A DNA stretch of 64,000 nt from Bacillus sp. FJAT-29814 (GTDB lineage Bacteria > Bacillota > Bacilli > Bacillales > Cytobacillaceae). Where the stretch lies: positions 356,471-420,470 of the forward strand of contig NZ_LMTJ01000001.1 of NCBI RefSeq assembly GCF_001510715.1, in the 5' to 3' direction. The position numbers were made by a program, and so were the translations under genes. Of the stretch, positions 8,203-16,379 are shown piece by piece; positions within the stretch are counted from its first letter, which is position 1; every line of letters begins with the position of its first letter. Below the pieces are notes generated by a model. It was not told the origin of the DNA. It worked only from the letters and a program-made list of their open reading frames with translations, and did no database searches.

Positions 8203-9547
8203 TTTGTTAACGACGGGCTGGATGCTCCTAATTTTAATTTTGATTAATATAGTCGTGTTTGTTTTATTTATGAAAACAACCGTTAATATGGAAGAGGATT
8301 TGGCGATTCAAAAGGCTGGAGACATCGTTCAAAACATTCGTGACAATGATAAACGTGAAGAAATCGAAAGGGAATTAAAGAATAACTTAACCGCACATTC
8401 CTATATCCGTATCATCAAGCCCGATGGACAGGTGCTTTATGAGGTAACAAACGAAAAGGAACTAGCCAAGAAAGTTAAAGCGAAATTTGTCTATACCCAG
8501 CAAGCTGAGAGACGTACTTTAAGGATAGAAGAAAAGGAAAAGCAGGTGCTAATTGTTCGCGTTCCAATGCAAAATGTTCCTCAATTTAATGGAAGTATAG
8601 AGATGGGAGAAGAACTAGAGGGACTGGAAACACGGAAAGATCTCCTTTTGTGGATTCTTGGTGTCAGCACGTTATTAGCCGTTATTTTGTCATTACTTAG
8701 TGGCAGATGGCTATCGAATATTATTATGCGGCCGATTTCTAACATGATTAATACGATGGAAGATATTGAGAAGAGCGGTGTACCGAAGAAAATCACGATT
8801 CATAATGATACAAAGGATGAACTTCAAACATTAGCCAACACGTTTAATCGGATGATTGACAGGTTAGAAAAAAATTTTGAAAAGCAATCTCAGTTTGTAT
8901 CTGATGCCTCCCACGAGTTGAAGACACCATTAACTGTAATTAAGAGTTATGCCAATTTATTAAGACGGCACGGGCTCGAAGATAGGGAGATGGTAGAGGA
9001 AGCTATCGAAGCGATTCACTTAGAGGCTACCAGGATTCAAAAAATGACCGAGACCTTTTTAGAAGTGGCTTCATTAGAGAGAGAAATGGAATTGGAAATG
9101 AGTATGGTCAATCTCGTTTCGCTATGTCACTCCATTTTAAAACAGATGAAAGACGTATATAAACGTGAGATTAATCTTCACTTCGAGGAATCAGTGGTTC
9201 TGATTCATGGTGATGAATTAAAGCTGAAGCAGGTCATTATTATCTTACTCGATAATGCAATCAAATATAGTATTGATAAAATTGATGTTTTCTTAGAAAA
9301 AAAAGATCATACTATCATTATTCGCGTGAAAGATTATGGTATCGGTATACCGCAAGAGGAAATAGAGAATATCTTTGAACGGTTTTACCGGGTGGATAAA
9401 GCAAGGAGCCGGGAAACGGGAGGTTCTGGTTTGGGCCTTCATATTGCTCAAAGGATCATGCAGTTACACAAAGGGGAAATCAGCATTAAAAGCAAAGAAG
9501 GGGCTGGGACTGAGGTAATAGTGGTTTTGCCTTCACAATTTAATTAA
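8180..9547 (+). CDS. Sensor histidine kinase
   Basis: 455 residues. A first transmembrane helix (about 12-32), an extracytoplasmic loop of about 120 residues, a second helix (about 155-175), a HAMP linker, then the HisKA domain with the H-box SDASHELKTPL (phospho-His near residue 243). The N-box LLDNAIKYS, G1 DYGIGI, F-box IFERFYR and G2 GSGLGLHIAQ of the ATPase domain follow. It should phosphorylate the overlapping response regulator. The start at 8180 has AAGGAG at 8167-8172, inside the regulator's 3' end. The ligand is unknown; the loop has no recognised sensor fold. Confidence 0.93.
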   Translation: MRITQKINLLTTGWMLLILILINIVVFVLFMKTTVNMEEDLAIQKAGDIVQNIRDNDKREEIERELKNNLTAHSYIRIIKPDGQVLYEVTNEKELAKKVKAKFVYTQQAERRTLRIEEKEKQVLIVRVPMQNVPQFNGSIEMGEELEGLETRKDLLLWILGVSTLLAVILSLLSGRWLSNIIMRPISNMINTMEDIEKSGVPKKITIHNDTKDELQTLANTFNRMIDRLEKNFEKQSQFVSDASHELKTPLTVIKSYANLLRRHGLEDREMVEEAIEAIHLEATRIQKMTETFLEVASLEREMELEMSMVNLVSLCHSILKQMKDVYKREINLHFEESVVLIHGDELKLKQVIIILLDNAIKYSIDKIDVFLEKKDHTIIIRVKDYGIGIPQEEIENIFERFYRVDKARSRETGGSGLGLHIAQRIMQLHKGEISIKSKEGAGTEVIVVLPSQFN

Positions 9548-9556
9548 GATGAAAGA

Positions 9557-9588
9557 AATAGCGTTATTCCCAGGATTAACGCTATTTT
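9557..9588 (+). terminator. Terminator of the two-component operon
   Basis: AATAGCGTTA (9557-9566) pairs with TAACGCTATT (9577-9586), followed by TT. It begins 10 bases after the kinase stop and may also serve the convergent dedA2. Confidence 0.8.
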
Positions 9589-9623
9589 CTATAAGACGGC
9601 CTATAATATGGTAACCATTTCCT

Positions 9624-10262
9624 CTAACTGTTTTTTGTGGCCTTTTTGTTTTTTATCATCGTAAAAACAACAGGAAGCAGCGAAACGACTACGATTCCTA
9701 GAACCACAATGCTGAAGTTATCTTTTACAACTGGTATATTCCCAAAGAAATAGCCAGCAAAAAGGGCAATGCTAACCCAAAGGATCCCACCGATCGCATT
9801 GAACGATAAAAATTTTCTGTAAGGCATCGAACCTACTCCCGCTACAAACGGTGCAAATGTCCTGATAATCGGAACGAACCGTGCAAGGATAATGGTAGCT
9901 GAACCGTGCTTATTAAAGAATTCAGTTGTCCGGTCAAGGTATTCCTTCTTTATAAAACGAATGTTCTCACGCGCAACTACCTTGTCCCTTAAATAATGAC
10001 CAATGGCGTAATTCACTGTATCACCGGCAATTGCAGCAATAGAAAAGATAAGGTAAATAGGTAGTAATTTGATCGAACCAGCTGCCGCTAAAGCCCCGGT
10101 CGCAAATAGGAGGGAGTCCCCTGGTAAAAACGGCATAATGACAAGACCTGTTTCACAAAATACAATGATAAACAGGATCAGATAAATAAACGGTCCATAC
10201 TCATTCATATAAACACTCAAATGCTGATCAAGATGCAAAAATATATCCAACAAACTGCTCAC
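9624..10262 (-). CDS. DedA family membrane protein (second copy)
   Basis: 212 residues, read from a GTG at 10262. The DedA features are clear: the early acidic segment ending in MPFLPGDSL (about residues 43-51), the central ILARFVPIIRTFAPFVAGVG (about 121-140) with conserved Arg/Pro, and a basic tail. It belongs to the longer YqjA/YghB-like class and differs markedly from the shorter DedA at 781. The class is linked to undecaprenyl-phosphate or phospholipid translocation and to membrane-potential phenotypes. It converges on the two-component operon; an 11-bp direct repeat lies upstream. Confidence 0.88.
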   Translation of the reverse strand: MSSLLDIFLHLDQHLSVYMNEYGPFIYLILFIIVFCETGLVIMPFLPGDSLLFATGALAAAGSIKLLPIYLIFSIAAIAGDTVNYAIGHYLRDKVVARENIRFIKKEYLDRTTEFFNKHGSATIILARFVPIIRTFAPFVAGVGSMPYRKFLSFNAIGGILWVSIALFAGYFFGNIPVVKDNFSIVVLGIVVVSLLPVVFTMIKNKKATKNS

Positions 10263-10329
10263 AATAAAGATCCCCTAACATTCAATTTCATGTTCCTAAT
10301 TCTAATTTAGACCTTTTCGATAAATTTTA

Positions 10330-10347
10330 TATGAATTAAATATGAAT
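10330..10347 (-). promoter_or_regulatory. 11-bp direct repeat upstream of second dedA
   Basis: On the minus strand TTCATA occurs twice 11 bp apart (plus-strand TATGAA at 10330-10335 and 10341-10346), about 70 bases upstream of the GTG start. It resembles the TTCATT-type repeats before the first dedA and the two-component operon. A matching -10 is not obvious. Confidence 0.4.
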
Positions 10348-10377
10348 ATTTGATTAATTTTTTTGAGGCCAAAAGGC

Positions 10378-10437
10378 AAAGGGTCATACCCCCAACTCGC
10401 TAAAGCTTTAACGCGATGGGGGCATGACCCTTTTTTT
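10378..10437. terminator. Long REP-like hairpin between dedA2 and gntR
   Basis: Arms 10378-10394 and 10417-10433 (core GGGTCAT and CCCCCA) pair over 16 of 17 positions around a 22-nt loop. The T-run is on the plus strand, where no upstream gene needs it. It can still terminate the minus-strand gntR gene, but its size resembles dispersed REP-type palindromes of bacilli. Confidence 0.6.
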
Positions 10438-10487
10438 AGAACCATGTCCACTGAAGTGAGATGGATTATTTTTATATTCTCTCATTA

Positions 10488-11141
10488 TTACTTAAAATCT
10501 TTTAACGTCATTTGTTTAATACCCTCGATGTGTTTTTCCATAAGATTTTGTGCCAATATGATATCTGAGTTTAATAGTGCTTGTAAGATTTCTTTATGTT
10601 CCTCATTGGCCTTTCGGGGCCTTTCCTGGGAATGGGCAATGATGACGCCAATCCAATGCATTTGTGCCTCGATGGATTCCATTATTTTAATTAACCGGCT
10701 GTTCTGGGAATAGGTGATTAATGTTTTGTGCAAATTTCGGTCAGATTGAAAAAAGGAGTGGAAGTTCCCTGCATTAATGTCCTTATCCACATCTAAAGCA
10801 TTTTGATAAAGTTGTTCTATAGTCTGTTTCGGGAGGTTCATCATGGCAAGTTGGATCGCTAGCCTTTCTAATGCTTTCCTTACTTCATAAATTTCTTCAA
10901 TATCCTTTACTTTAGGCACACTTACAAATGTACCGGATCTACTCTTCACTTCGATTAACCCATCCTGCTGAAGTAATTGTAATGCGTCCCGCACGGGTGT
11001 TTTGCTAACGCCTAACTCATTAGCAATTTCATTGTAATCAATTCTTGTTCCAGGTTTTAATTCAGTACTGACAATTTTGTCTCTGAGGTAATAATAAATT
11101 TTTTCATTTAAATTGCGGTTATCAAAGGCAACGTTGCTCAT
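10488..11141 (-). CDS. GntR-family regulator, FCD (FadR-like) subgroup
   Basis: 217 residues. The N-terminal winged helix (about 10-75) has the GntR signature LGVSKTPVRDALQLLQQDGLI, split across helix-turn-helix and wing. The C-terminal FCD domain shows the metal-ligand pattern D-x3-H (SDRNLHKT), then EEHKE and MEKHIEG. FCD regulators usually bind a carboxylic-acid effector and repress an adjacent catabolic operon. This one diverges from korA, and an 18-bp palindrome overlies the korA promoter. AAGGAGA lies 8 bases before the ATG. Confidence 0.9.
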   Translation of the reverse strand: MSNVAFDNRNLNEKIYYYLRDKIVSTELKPGTRIDYNEIANELGVSKTPVRDALQLLQQDGLIEVKSRSGTFVSVPKVKDIEEIYEVRKALERLAIQLAMMNLPKQTIEQLYQNALDVDKDINAGNFHSFFQSDRNLHKTLITYSQNSRLIKIMESIEAQMHWIGVIIAHSQERPRKANEEHKEILQALLNSDIILAQNLMEKHIEGIKQMTLKDFK

Positions 11142-11181
11142 TTTACATTCTCCTTCAATTAATATTTATATTCAGAAATGA

Positions 11182-11225
11182 TTGACAATTGGGAATATTG
11201 ATATTATTATCTAATATATCAGATA
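11182..11225 (+). promoter_or_regulatory. korA promoter with overlapping operator palindrome
   Basis: TTGACA (11182-11187), 17 bp, TATTAT (11205-11210) is a near-consensus sigma-A promoter. The palindrome TATCTAATATATCAGATA (11208-11225, 16 of 18 positions symmetric) overlaps the -10 and start region, a typical repressor position. The divergent GntR regulator is the obvious candidate to bind it. Confidence 0.65.
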
Positions 11226-11271
11226 TTTTATATCAGAGCCAGTAATAAATGTTACAGAAGGAGGGAATTTT

Positions 11272-12948
11272 TTGAAAACCATTGCACTCTTTGGATTAAC
11301 AGGGCAAGGGATTGAAACAGCCGGGGAAATTTTATCACAGCTGATTCAATCCCTTGGTTACACACATCGGAATTGGCGAGATTTTTCAACGATTATTCGG
11401 GGAGGAAATACTTCATTTGAAATTTACATTTCCGACCAATATGAATCGGATTCGCCGCCAAGGCTGGAAAATATTGATTTGGCTGTTGTTTGGACAGAAG
11501 AAGGTGTCGATCGGTATTTACCAAGGTTAAAAGATCAATCCATGATCTTTGGACCCGAAAATGTGAAGGGTATCCCAATTGCCCATCAAGGGAATCCACC
11601 AAAGCTTGGCTTTAATGTTTGGGCATTAGGAATTATTACTGGATACCTTGGTATAGCATTTGAAAAGGTAAAGGTTGAGGTAGAACATAAATTTAAAAAA
11701 GGAAAAAACACTGAGTTATTTGAAGCTGGCTATCAATTGGGCTTAACGGTTGCATGTGAAGATCCGCTCCAGGATTTATCCGTCGAGAACGCAACCATCT
11801 CCGGTAACGATGCTTTATGTCTAGGGGCAATTGCAGGAGATGTTCGCTATTACTATGGGTATCCAATCACTCCAGCTTCTGAAATCTTGGAAAACTTCTC
11901 TAAGTGGCTGCCGCCATTAGGAGGTGCAGTATTCCAAGTGGAAGATGAAATAGCGGCGATCCATGCCGCATTAGGTTGCAGTTACGCAGGTAAACGAACC
12001 TTTGTTGCCACAAGTGGACCTGGATTGGCCCTAATGACTGAGGGACTGGGCTATGCAGCAGCAACAGAAATTCCACTCGTTTTGGTAGATAACCAGCGTG
12101 GCGGTCCATCAACAGGAATGCCTACAAAAACAGAGCAAAGTGATTTGTTCCATCTAATGAATGCAGGACACGGGGAATTTGCCCGGATCCTTCTAACCCC
12201 AACAAGTGTTTTAGATTGTATTGTCACCATACAAGAAGCACTAAACCTCTCAGAGTATTATCAATGCCCCGTCATCATCGCTTTAGATTTAGATCTAGCA
12301 CTCAGAAGAATATCCATTCCATGGGCAAAAATTGAAAACGCTATCAGATCCGTTGCGATTGATCGTGGACCTACTATATTAAATGAAACCATTACAGGAA
12401 CCTATAAAAGGTACGAATCAGTCGGAGGCCTGCCGCCACAGCGAACCGTTCCGGGTGTGAAAGGTGGAGCCTATGTCGCCAGTGGGGATGAGCATGATGA
12501 AAGGGGATTTATGGAGCCTGACTTTAAACAGGTTCGTGGTTCTCTGCATATCAGAAGACTGAATAAGGCTAATTCAATCCATTATAATCGGCCATTTTCT
12601 AGAGTTGGTAATCCGGAGGCTCCAATTACCATAATTGGTACAGGCGCAATGGGAGAACTTATAGAAAACTTTGTGAAGGAGAACGGTGCCATTTACCAAG
12701 GATTACTTGTTCGACAACTTGCACCGTCGCCAAAGCAAGAATTACAGGAAGCCTTGAAGCATTCAAAAAGAGTCGTAGTGGCAGAATATAATGCCAAAGC
12801 TCAGATTCGTACCATCCTCGAAGCTGCCTTAACGGACAAAGAGGTCCATTCCTTATTAAGGTTTGATGGGGAACATTTTACAGACCAAGAGTTTGAGCAA
12901 GAAATTGCTGCTATATTAGACGGATTTACAAGTAATCTAACAAATTAG
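11272..12948 (+). CDS. korA: 2-oxoacid:ferredoxin oxidoreductase, fused gamma-alpha subunit
   Basis: 558 residues from a TTG start with AGAAGGAGGG about 7 bases upstream. Residues 1-165 form the gamma domain (GLTGQGIETAG near the N-terminus); the alpha domain begins around residue 185 (YYYGYPITPASEIL, DEIAAIHAALG, TSGPGLALMTE). A C-terminal domain with GTGAMGEL and VVVAEYNAKAQ follows. With KorB it converts a 2-oxoacid to acyl-CoA, CO2 and reduced ferredoxin. 2-oxoglutarate is the commonest substrate of this fused type. A Leu/Glu-type dehydrogenase downstream suggests the oxoacid may come from amino-acid deamination, so a branched or unusual substrate is possible. Confidence 0.88.
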   Translation: MKTIALFGLTGQGIETAGEILSQLIQSLGYTHRNWRDFSTIIRGGNTSFEIYISDQYESDSPPRLENIDLAVVWTEEGVDRYLPRLKDQSMIFGPENVKGIPIAHQGNPPKLGFNVWALGIITGYLGIAFEKVKVEVEHKFKKGKNTELFEAGYQLGLTVACEDPLQDLSVENATISGNDALCLGAIAGDVRYYYGYPITPASEILENFSKWLPPLGGAVFQVEDEIAAIHAALGCSYAGKRTFVATSGPGLALMTEGLGYAAATEIPLVLVDNQRGGPSTGMPTKTEQSDLFHLMNAGHGEFARILLTPTSVLDCIVTIQEALNLSEYYQCPVIIALDLDLALRRISIPWAKIENAIRSVAIDRGPTILNETITGTYKRYESVGGLPPQRTVPGVKGGAYVASGDEHDERGFMEPDFKQVRGSLHIRRLNKANSIHYNRPFSRVGNPEAPITIIGTGAMGELIENFVKENGAIYQGLLVRQLAPSPKQELQEALKHSKRVVVAEYNAKAQIRTILEAALTDKEVHSLLRFDGEHFTDQEFEQEIAAILDGFTSNLTN

Positions 12949-12958
12949 GGGGGATAAA

Positions 12959-13783
12959 ATGGTGGAAACTGTTAAGGCAAAGGACTTTTCCAATGGGAAC
13001 TCCCCAACTTGGTGTCCAGGATGCGGAGACTATGGCGTGTTAAGCGCGATCCAAAGGGGATTGGCAAAATTAAATGTTCAACCAGAAAATGCTGTCCTTG
13101 TGTCAGGAATAGGTTGCAGCGGAAAAATCGGACATTATTTTGGCGGATATTCGATTCATACTACACATGGCAGAACCCTGCCAACCGCTTTAGGAATCAA
13201 ATCATCAAGACCAGAATTGACCGTTATTGCTGCAGGCGGTGACGGGGATGGCTATGGAATCGGAGTTGGTCATCTTGTCCATGCGGCAAGACGAAATCTG
13301 CCAGTTACCTATATCGTCATGGATAATTCTGTTTATGGAAATACAAAAGGGCAGACATCACCAACTAGTCCATTAGGATATGAATCATCCACTTCACCTA
13401 CGGGAAATCTTGATCAGCCCATTAATCCTTTACTGTTAGCCTGGTCTTCCGGTGCCAGCTTTATCGGCCAAGGCTTTTCAGGAGACATAAAACATTTGGA
13501 AGAGTTGGTTATAAGAGGGATCCAGCATGAAGGGTTTTCGTTAATAAATGTATTTAGTCCGTGTGTCGTTTTCAATAAAGCACAAGGGTATGATTTTTAT
13601 AAACAGAATATCACCTATCAGGAACAGCCAGCAGCATCAGCGCCTGAACTAGTATCGTTACTTTCTGAAAACCCTTTCAATGTCGGCGTGCTTTGGGAAA
13701 AGAAAACGAGCGGTTCTCGATATAAGGGGAAACAGGTTGTAGAAAGCGACGTTATATCCTACTTAAAATCAAATATTATTTAA
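12959..13783 (+). CDS. korB: 2-oxoacid:ferredoxin oxidoreductase beta subunit
   Basis: 274 residues. WCPGCGDYGVL supplies cluster-ligand cysteines and GIGCSGKIGHYF the thiamine-diphosphate contact. GGDGDGYGIGVGH followed by DNSVYGNTKGQ is the TPP-Mg motif, and a later conserved Cys stands in FSPCVVFN. It carries TPP and the [4Fe-4S] cluster that pass electrons to ferredoxin. It lies 10 bp after korA and is surely co-transcribed. No dedicated ferredoxin gene is in this island. Confidence 0.9.
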   Translation: MVETVKAKDFSNGNSPTWCPGCGDYGVLSAIQRGLAKLNVQPENAVLVSGIGCSGKIGHYFGGYSIHTTHGRTLPTALGIKSSRPELTVIAAGGDGDGYGIGVGHLVHAARRNLPVTYIVMDNSVYGNTKGQTSPTSPLGYESSTSPTGNLDQPINPLLLAWSSGASFIGQGFSGDIKHLEELVIRGIQHEGFSLINVFSPCVVFNKAQGYDFYKQNITYQEQPAASAPELVSLLSENPFNVGVLWEKKTSGSRYKGKQVVESDVISYLKSNII

Positions 13784-13822
13784 ATCTAAAATACTTATAA
13801 GCTATAAACGGGAGTGAAGATA

Positions 13823-14920
13823 ATGGAAGGCAAAATCTATGAATACTTAGAGAAGTACAATTATGAAAATCTCTTCTTTTTTAATGATAATGAAACGGGT
13901 TTGAAGGGTGTCGTTTGCATCCACGACACCACTTTGGGGCCAGCGACAGGTGGTTTAAGGATGTGGACCTATCAAAATGAATGGGATGCCATTGAGGATG
14001 CCCTTCGCCTTGGAAGAGGAATGACCTATAAATATGCTGCGGCCGGGGTTGACCTTGGCGGAGGAAAAGCAGTTATTATCGGCGATCCTAAGAAGCAAAA
14101 AAGCGAAGCCTTGTTTAGAGCCTTTGGGCGGTTTATTAATCGGTTAAATGGACTCTATATCACTGGCCAAGATGTGGGAACTACTTTGCGCGATATGGAA
14201 ACCATCCGGCTGGAAACGCCTTATGTTGTCACACTTCCGAGAGAGTTTGGCGGAGCGGGGGAAATTTCACCAAGTACAGCACTAGGTGTCTACCAAGCTA
14301 TCAGGGCATGTGCGAAGGAGAAGTTAGGCACTGACAGTCTTGAAGGTGTAAGGGTTGCTGTTCAGGGAGTCGGGAGTGTAGGCTACAATCTCGTCAAGTA
14401 CTTGGCTAAAGATGGGGCCATCCTTACCATTGCTGATATTGATGAAAAAAGGGTCAAAGAAGTAGCCGAAGAATTCGGCGCAAATATTGAAACACCTGAT
14501 CGAATACATGCTCTGGATGTTGATATTTTTTCTCCATGTGCACTTGGGAAGGTTGTCAATGACCGGACAATAGAAGAATTTAAATGTTCGATTATCGCAG
14601 GTTCTGCCAATAACCAGCTTACCGAAGAAAAACATGGTGATTTCCTACAGGAGTTAGGGATCCTTTATGCCCCTGATTATATTGCAAATGCTGGAGGGAC
14701 TATTTTCGATACGGATCGCATTAAGCCCGGCGGTTTTAATGAGCAAAGAGGAATCAATTCAGTCAAACGCATCTATGAAACGATGACAAATTTAATCCAT
14801 ATCTCAAAAACTGAAAATATTCCAACCTACAAAGCGGCTGACTTATTGGCAGAGCGAAGAATTGAGAGTGTGGGTAAGGCAAAACAGTTACGTAAACAGG
14901 TGTCCATTTTTAATTCATAA
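13823..14920 (+). CDS. Leu/Phe/Val/Glu-family amino-acid dehydrogenase
   Basis: 365 residues, the length of leucine dehydrogenases. The catalytic region (ATGGLRMW, then MTYKYAAAGVDLGGGKAV with the active Lys) and the NAD-binding GVGSVGYNLVKYL (about residue 180) are intact. It should deaminate an aliphatic L-amino acid to the 2-oxoacid. The ATG at 13823 is chosen over GTG at 13814: the ribosome site GGGAG sits at 13810-13814, and the protein then begins MEGKIYEYLEKYNYE like leucine dehydrogenases. Placement just after korAB suggests that its product feeds the ferredoxin oxidoreductase. Confidence 0.85.
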   Translation: MEGKIYEYLEKYNYENLFFFNDNETGLKGVVCIHDTTLGPATGGLRMWTYQNEWDAIEDALRLGRGMTYKYAAAGVDLGGGKAVIIGDPKKQKSEALFRAFGRFINRLNGLYITGQDVGTTLRDMETIRLETPYVVTLPREFGGAGEISPSTALGVYQAIRACAKEKLGTDSLEGVRVAVQGVGSVGYNLVKYLAKDGAILTIADIDEKRVKEVAEEFGANIETPDRIHALDVDIFSPCALGKVVNDRTIEEFKCSIIAGSANNQLTEEKHGDFLQELGILYAPDYIANAGGTIFDTDRIKPGGFNEQRGINSVKRIYETMTNLIHISKTENIPTYKAADLLAERRIESVGKAKQLRKQVSIFNS

Positions 14921-14945
14921 ATTGATAGATTAGGAGTGATTAAAA

Positions 14946-15704
14946 TTGCGTTTAAAAGATAAGGTGTGTATTGTAACAGGTTCCAGCATGGGAATTGGTG
15001 AGGCAATTGCTCAACGCTTTGCCGAGGAGGGCGCAAAGGTTGTTGTAAACTCCAGAAGTCAAGAACGGGCAGACAAGGTGGCGGCACCCTTAAAGGAAAA
15101 AGGGTATGATGTCATCGCTATCGGGGCAGATATGTCCAATAAGCAGTCTGTCGTGGAATTGATGAAGAAAACCGTTGAAGCGTTTGGTAAGATCGATGTT
15201 TTGGTCAACAATGCCGGCGTTAATCGGATTGGACCCTCTATTGAATTAAGTGAAGAAGACTGGCGGACTGTTTTGGACACGAATCTTACCGGTACCTTTT
15301 TTGGTGCGCAGGAAGCTGCCAAGTATATGCAAAATGGTGGAGGTTCGATTATCAATATTACTTCCGTTTACGGCCAGGTCTGTGTTCCGATGCGGGCTGC
15401 CTACAGTTCAACCAAATTCGCTCTGAACGGGTTGACAAAAGTGTTGGCAGTGGAATGGGCGGAGCAGAATATTCGCGTGAATGGGGTTGCTCCGGGTTAT
15501 ATTAAAACACCTCTAGATGAAACGGATCAGGAAGCAGGCGGATATGATGACGGAGATGTCATTAGGAGAACGCCATTAAAACGTTTCGGTACGACAAAAG
15601 AGGTGGCGGATGTTGTCTTATTTCTGGCATCCGATGAATCAAGTTATGTAACAGGCTCCATTTATAATGTGGATGGCGGCTGGGTCGCCTATGGCGGATG
15701 GTAA
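14946..15704 (+). CDS. SDR family oxidoreductase (glucose-1-dehydrogenase-like)
   Basis: 252 residues from a TTG start with AGGAG 9 bases upstream. A classical SDR: GSSMGIGEAIA cofactor loop, NNAGVN, catalytic Ser in NITSVYG, YSSTK (Tyr-x3-Lys), PGYIKTP and the C-terminal VDGGW. It oxidises or reduces an alcohol/carbonyl with NAD(P). It is embedded between the amino-acid dehydrogenase and a cupin, so it probably acts on an intermediate of the same pathway. The substrate cannot be assigned. Confidence 0.85.
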   Translation: MRLKDKVCIVTGSSMGIGEAIAQRFAEEGAKVVVNSRSQERADKVAAPLKEKGYDVIAIGADMSNKQSVVELMKKTVEAFGKIDVLVNNAGVNRIGPSIELSEEDWRTVLDTNLTGTFFGAQEAAKYMQNGGGSIINITSVYGQVCVPMRAAYSSTKFALNGLTKVLAVEWAEQNIRVNGVAPGYIKTPLDETDQEAGGYDDGDVIRRTPLKRFGTTKEVADVVLFLASDESSYVTGSIYNVDGGWVAYGGW

Positions 15705-15719
15705 TGAAGGAGGAGCTTC

Positions 15720-16067
15720 ATGGGTGTAAAATTATTAGAAGAGACCGGATATCTCTTTGAACCGTTAGATGGAACAATTGGACCTGGCGAGGCAAAAATA
15801 GCCCGTTTTGTTACAGACGAACTATCCGCTACTCTTGGCGGAGGAATCGTCAAAATGGAAAACTGCAAATTTCCTTGGACGGTTCGATATGATGAGATCC
15901 TGTATGTAACAGAAGGTGAAATCATCATCGAATCAAATGGTGAAAGAATGGTTGGAAAAGAAGGGGATTCCTTTTTTATTGAGAAAGGGACTCCAATCAT
16001 ATATGAAGCCCTTTCTCACGGTACCTTCCTATTTTCTTTATATCCAGCTAATTGGAAGAAACATTAG
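15720..16067 (+). CDS. EutQ-like cupin protein
   Basis: 115 residues forming a single cupin barrel. The sequence pattern (RYDEILYVTEGEIIIES, then GDSFFIEKGTPI) matches the EutQ / ethanolamine-utilisation cupin family. The classical metal-binding HxH is absent, as is usual in EutQ-like members. AGGAGGAG lies 7-8 bases upstream of the ATG. As the last gene before a terminator it probably ends the korAB operon. It may be an acetate-kinase-like or substrate-binding accessory; no reaction is assigned. Confidence 0.75.
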   Translation: MGVKLLEETGYLFEPLDGTIGPGEAKIARFVTDELSATLGGGIVKMENCKFPWTVRYDEILYVTEGEIIIESNGERMVGKEGDSFFIEKGTPIIYEALSHGTFLFSLYPANWKKH

Positions 16068-16075
16068 TTAATCGG

Positions 16076-16122
16076 GATGAAGCATCTAAACTCTTGTTTA
16101 AGGACTAGATGCTTCATCTTTA
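16076..16122 (+). terminator. Terminator of the kor operon
   Basis: GATGAAGCATCTA (16076-16088) pairs perfectly with TAGATGCTTCATC (16106-16118), followed by TTT, nine bases after the cupin stop. Confidence 0.88.
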
Positions 16123-16379
16123 AAAATGCCCCATTATAGTTAAAACTTCTAAGATATAACTCATTTCTTTAATGGAACTTCAAATTCTACAGCCAATTAA
16201 AAATGCAAAACTACCAACTTGATTTTCCAAAATCCATTCCTTGCTTTTGACAACTTGACCGAAGTAACTTTCTAAAATCAATATTTACATTGATAAAGAA
16301 TTGTCGTGAGTATTCGCAGTATTATGAATCCTATAAAAGGTATTTGCCTGTATAAAATTGGAGAGGGAAGTGGATATGT
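16123..16379. other. Intergenic stretch before the symporter
   Basis: No gene is visible. TTGACA stands at 16247-16252 but no good -10 follows at 17 bp; the nearest is TAAAAT at 16273 (20 bp). This is presumably the control region of the symporter gene. Confidence 0.5.

Noticed and set aside
10363..10713. Plus-strand open frame of 116 codons
   Set aside because: It is the antisense shadow of the GntR gene at 10488-11141 and begins in the REP-like hairpin; no ribosome site.
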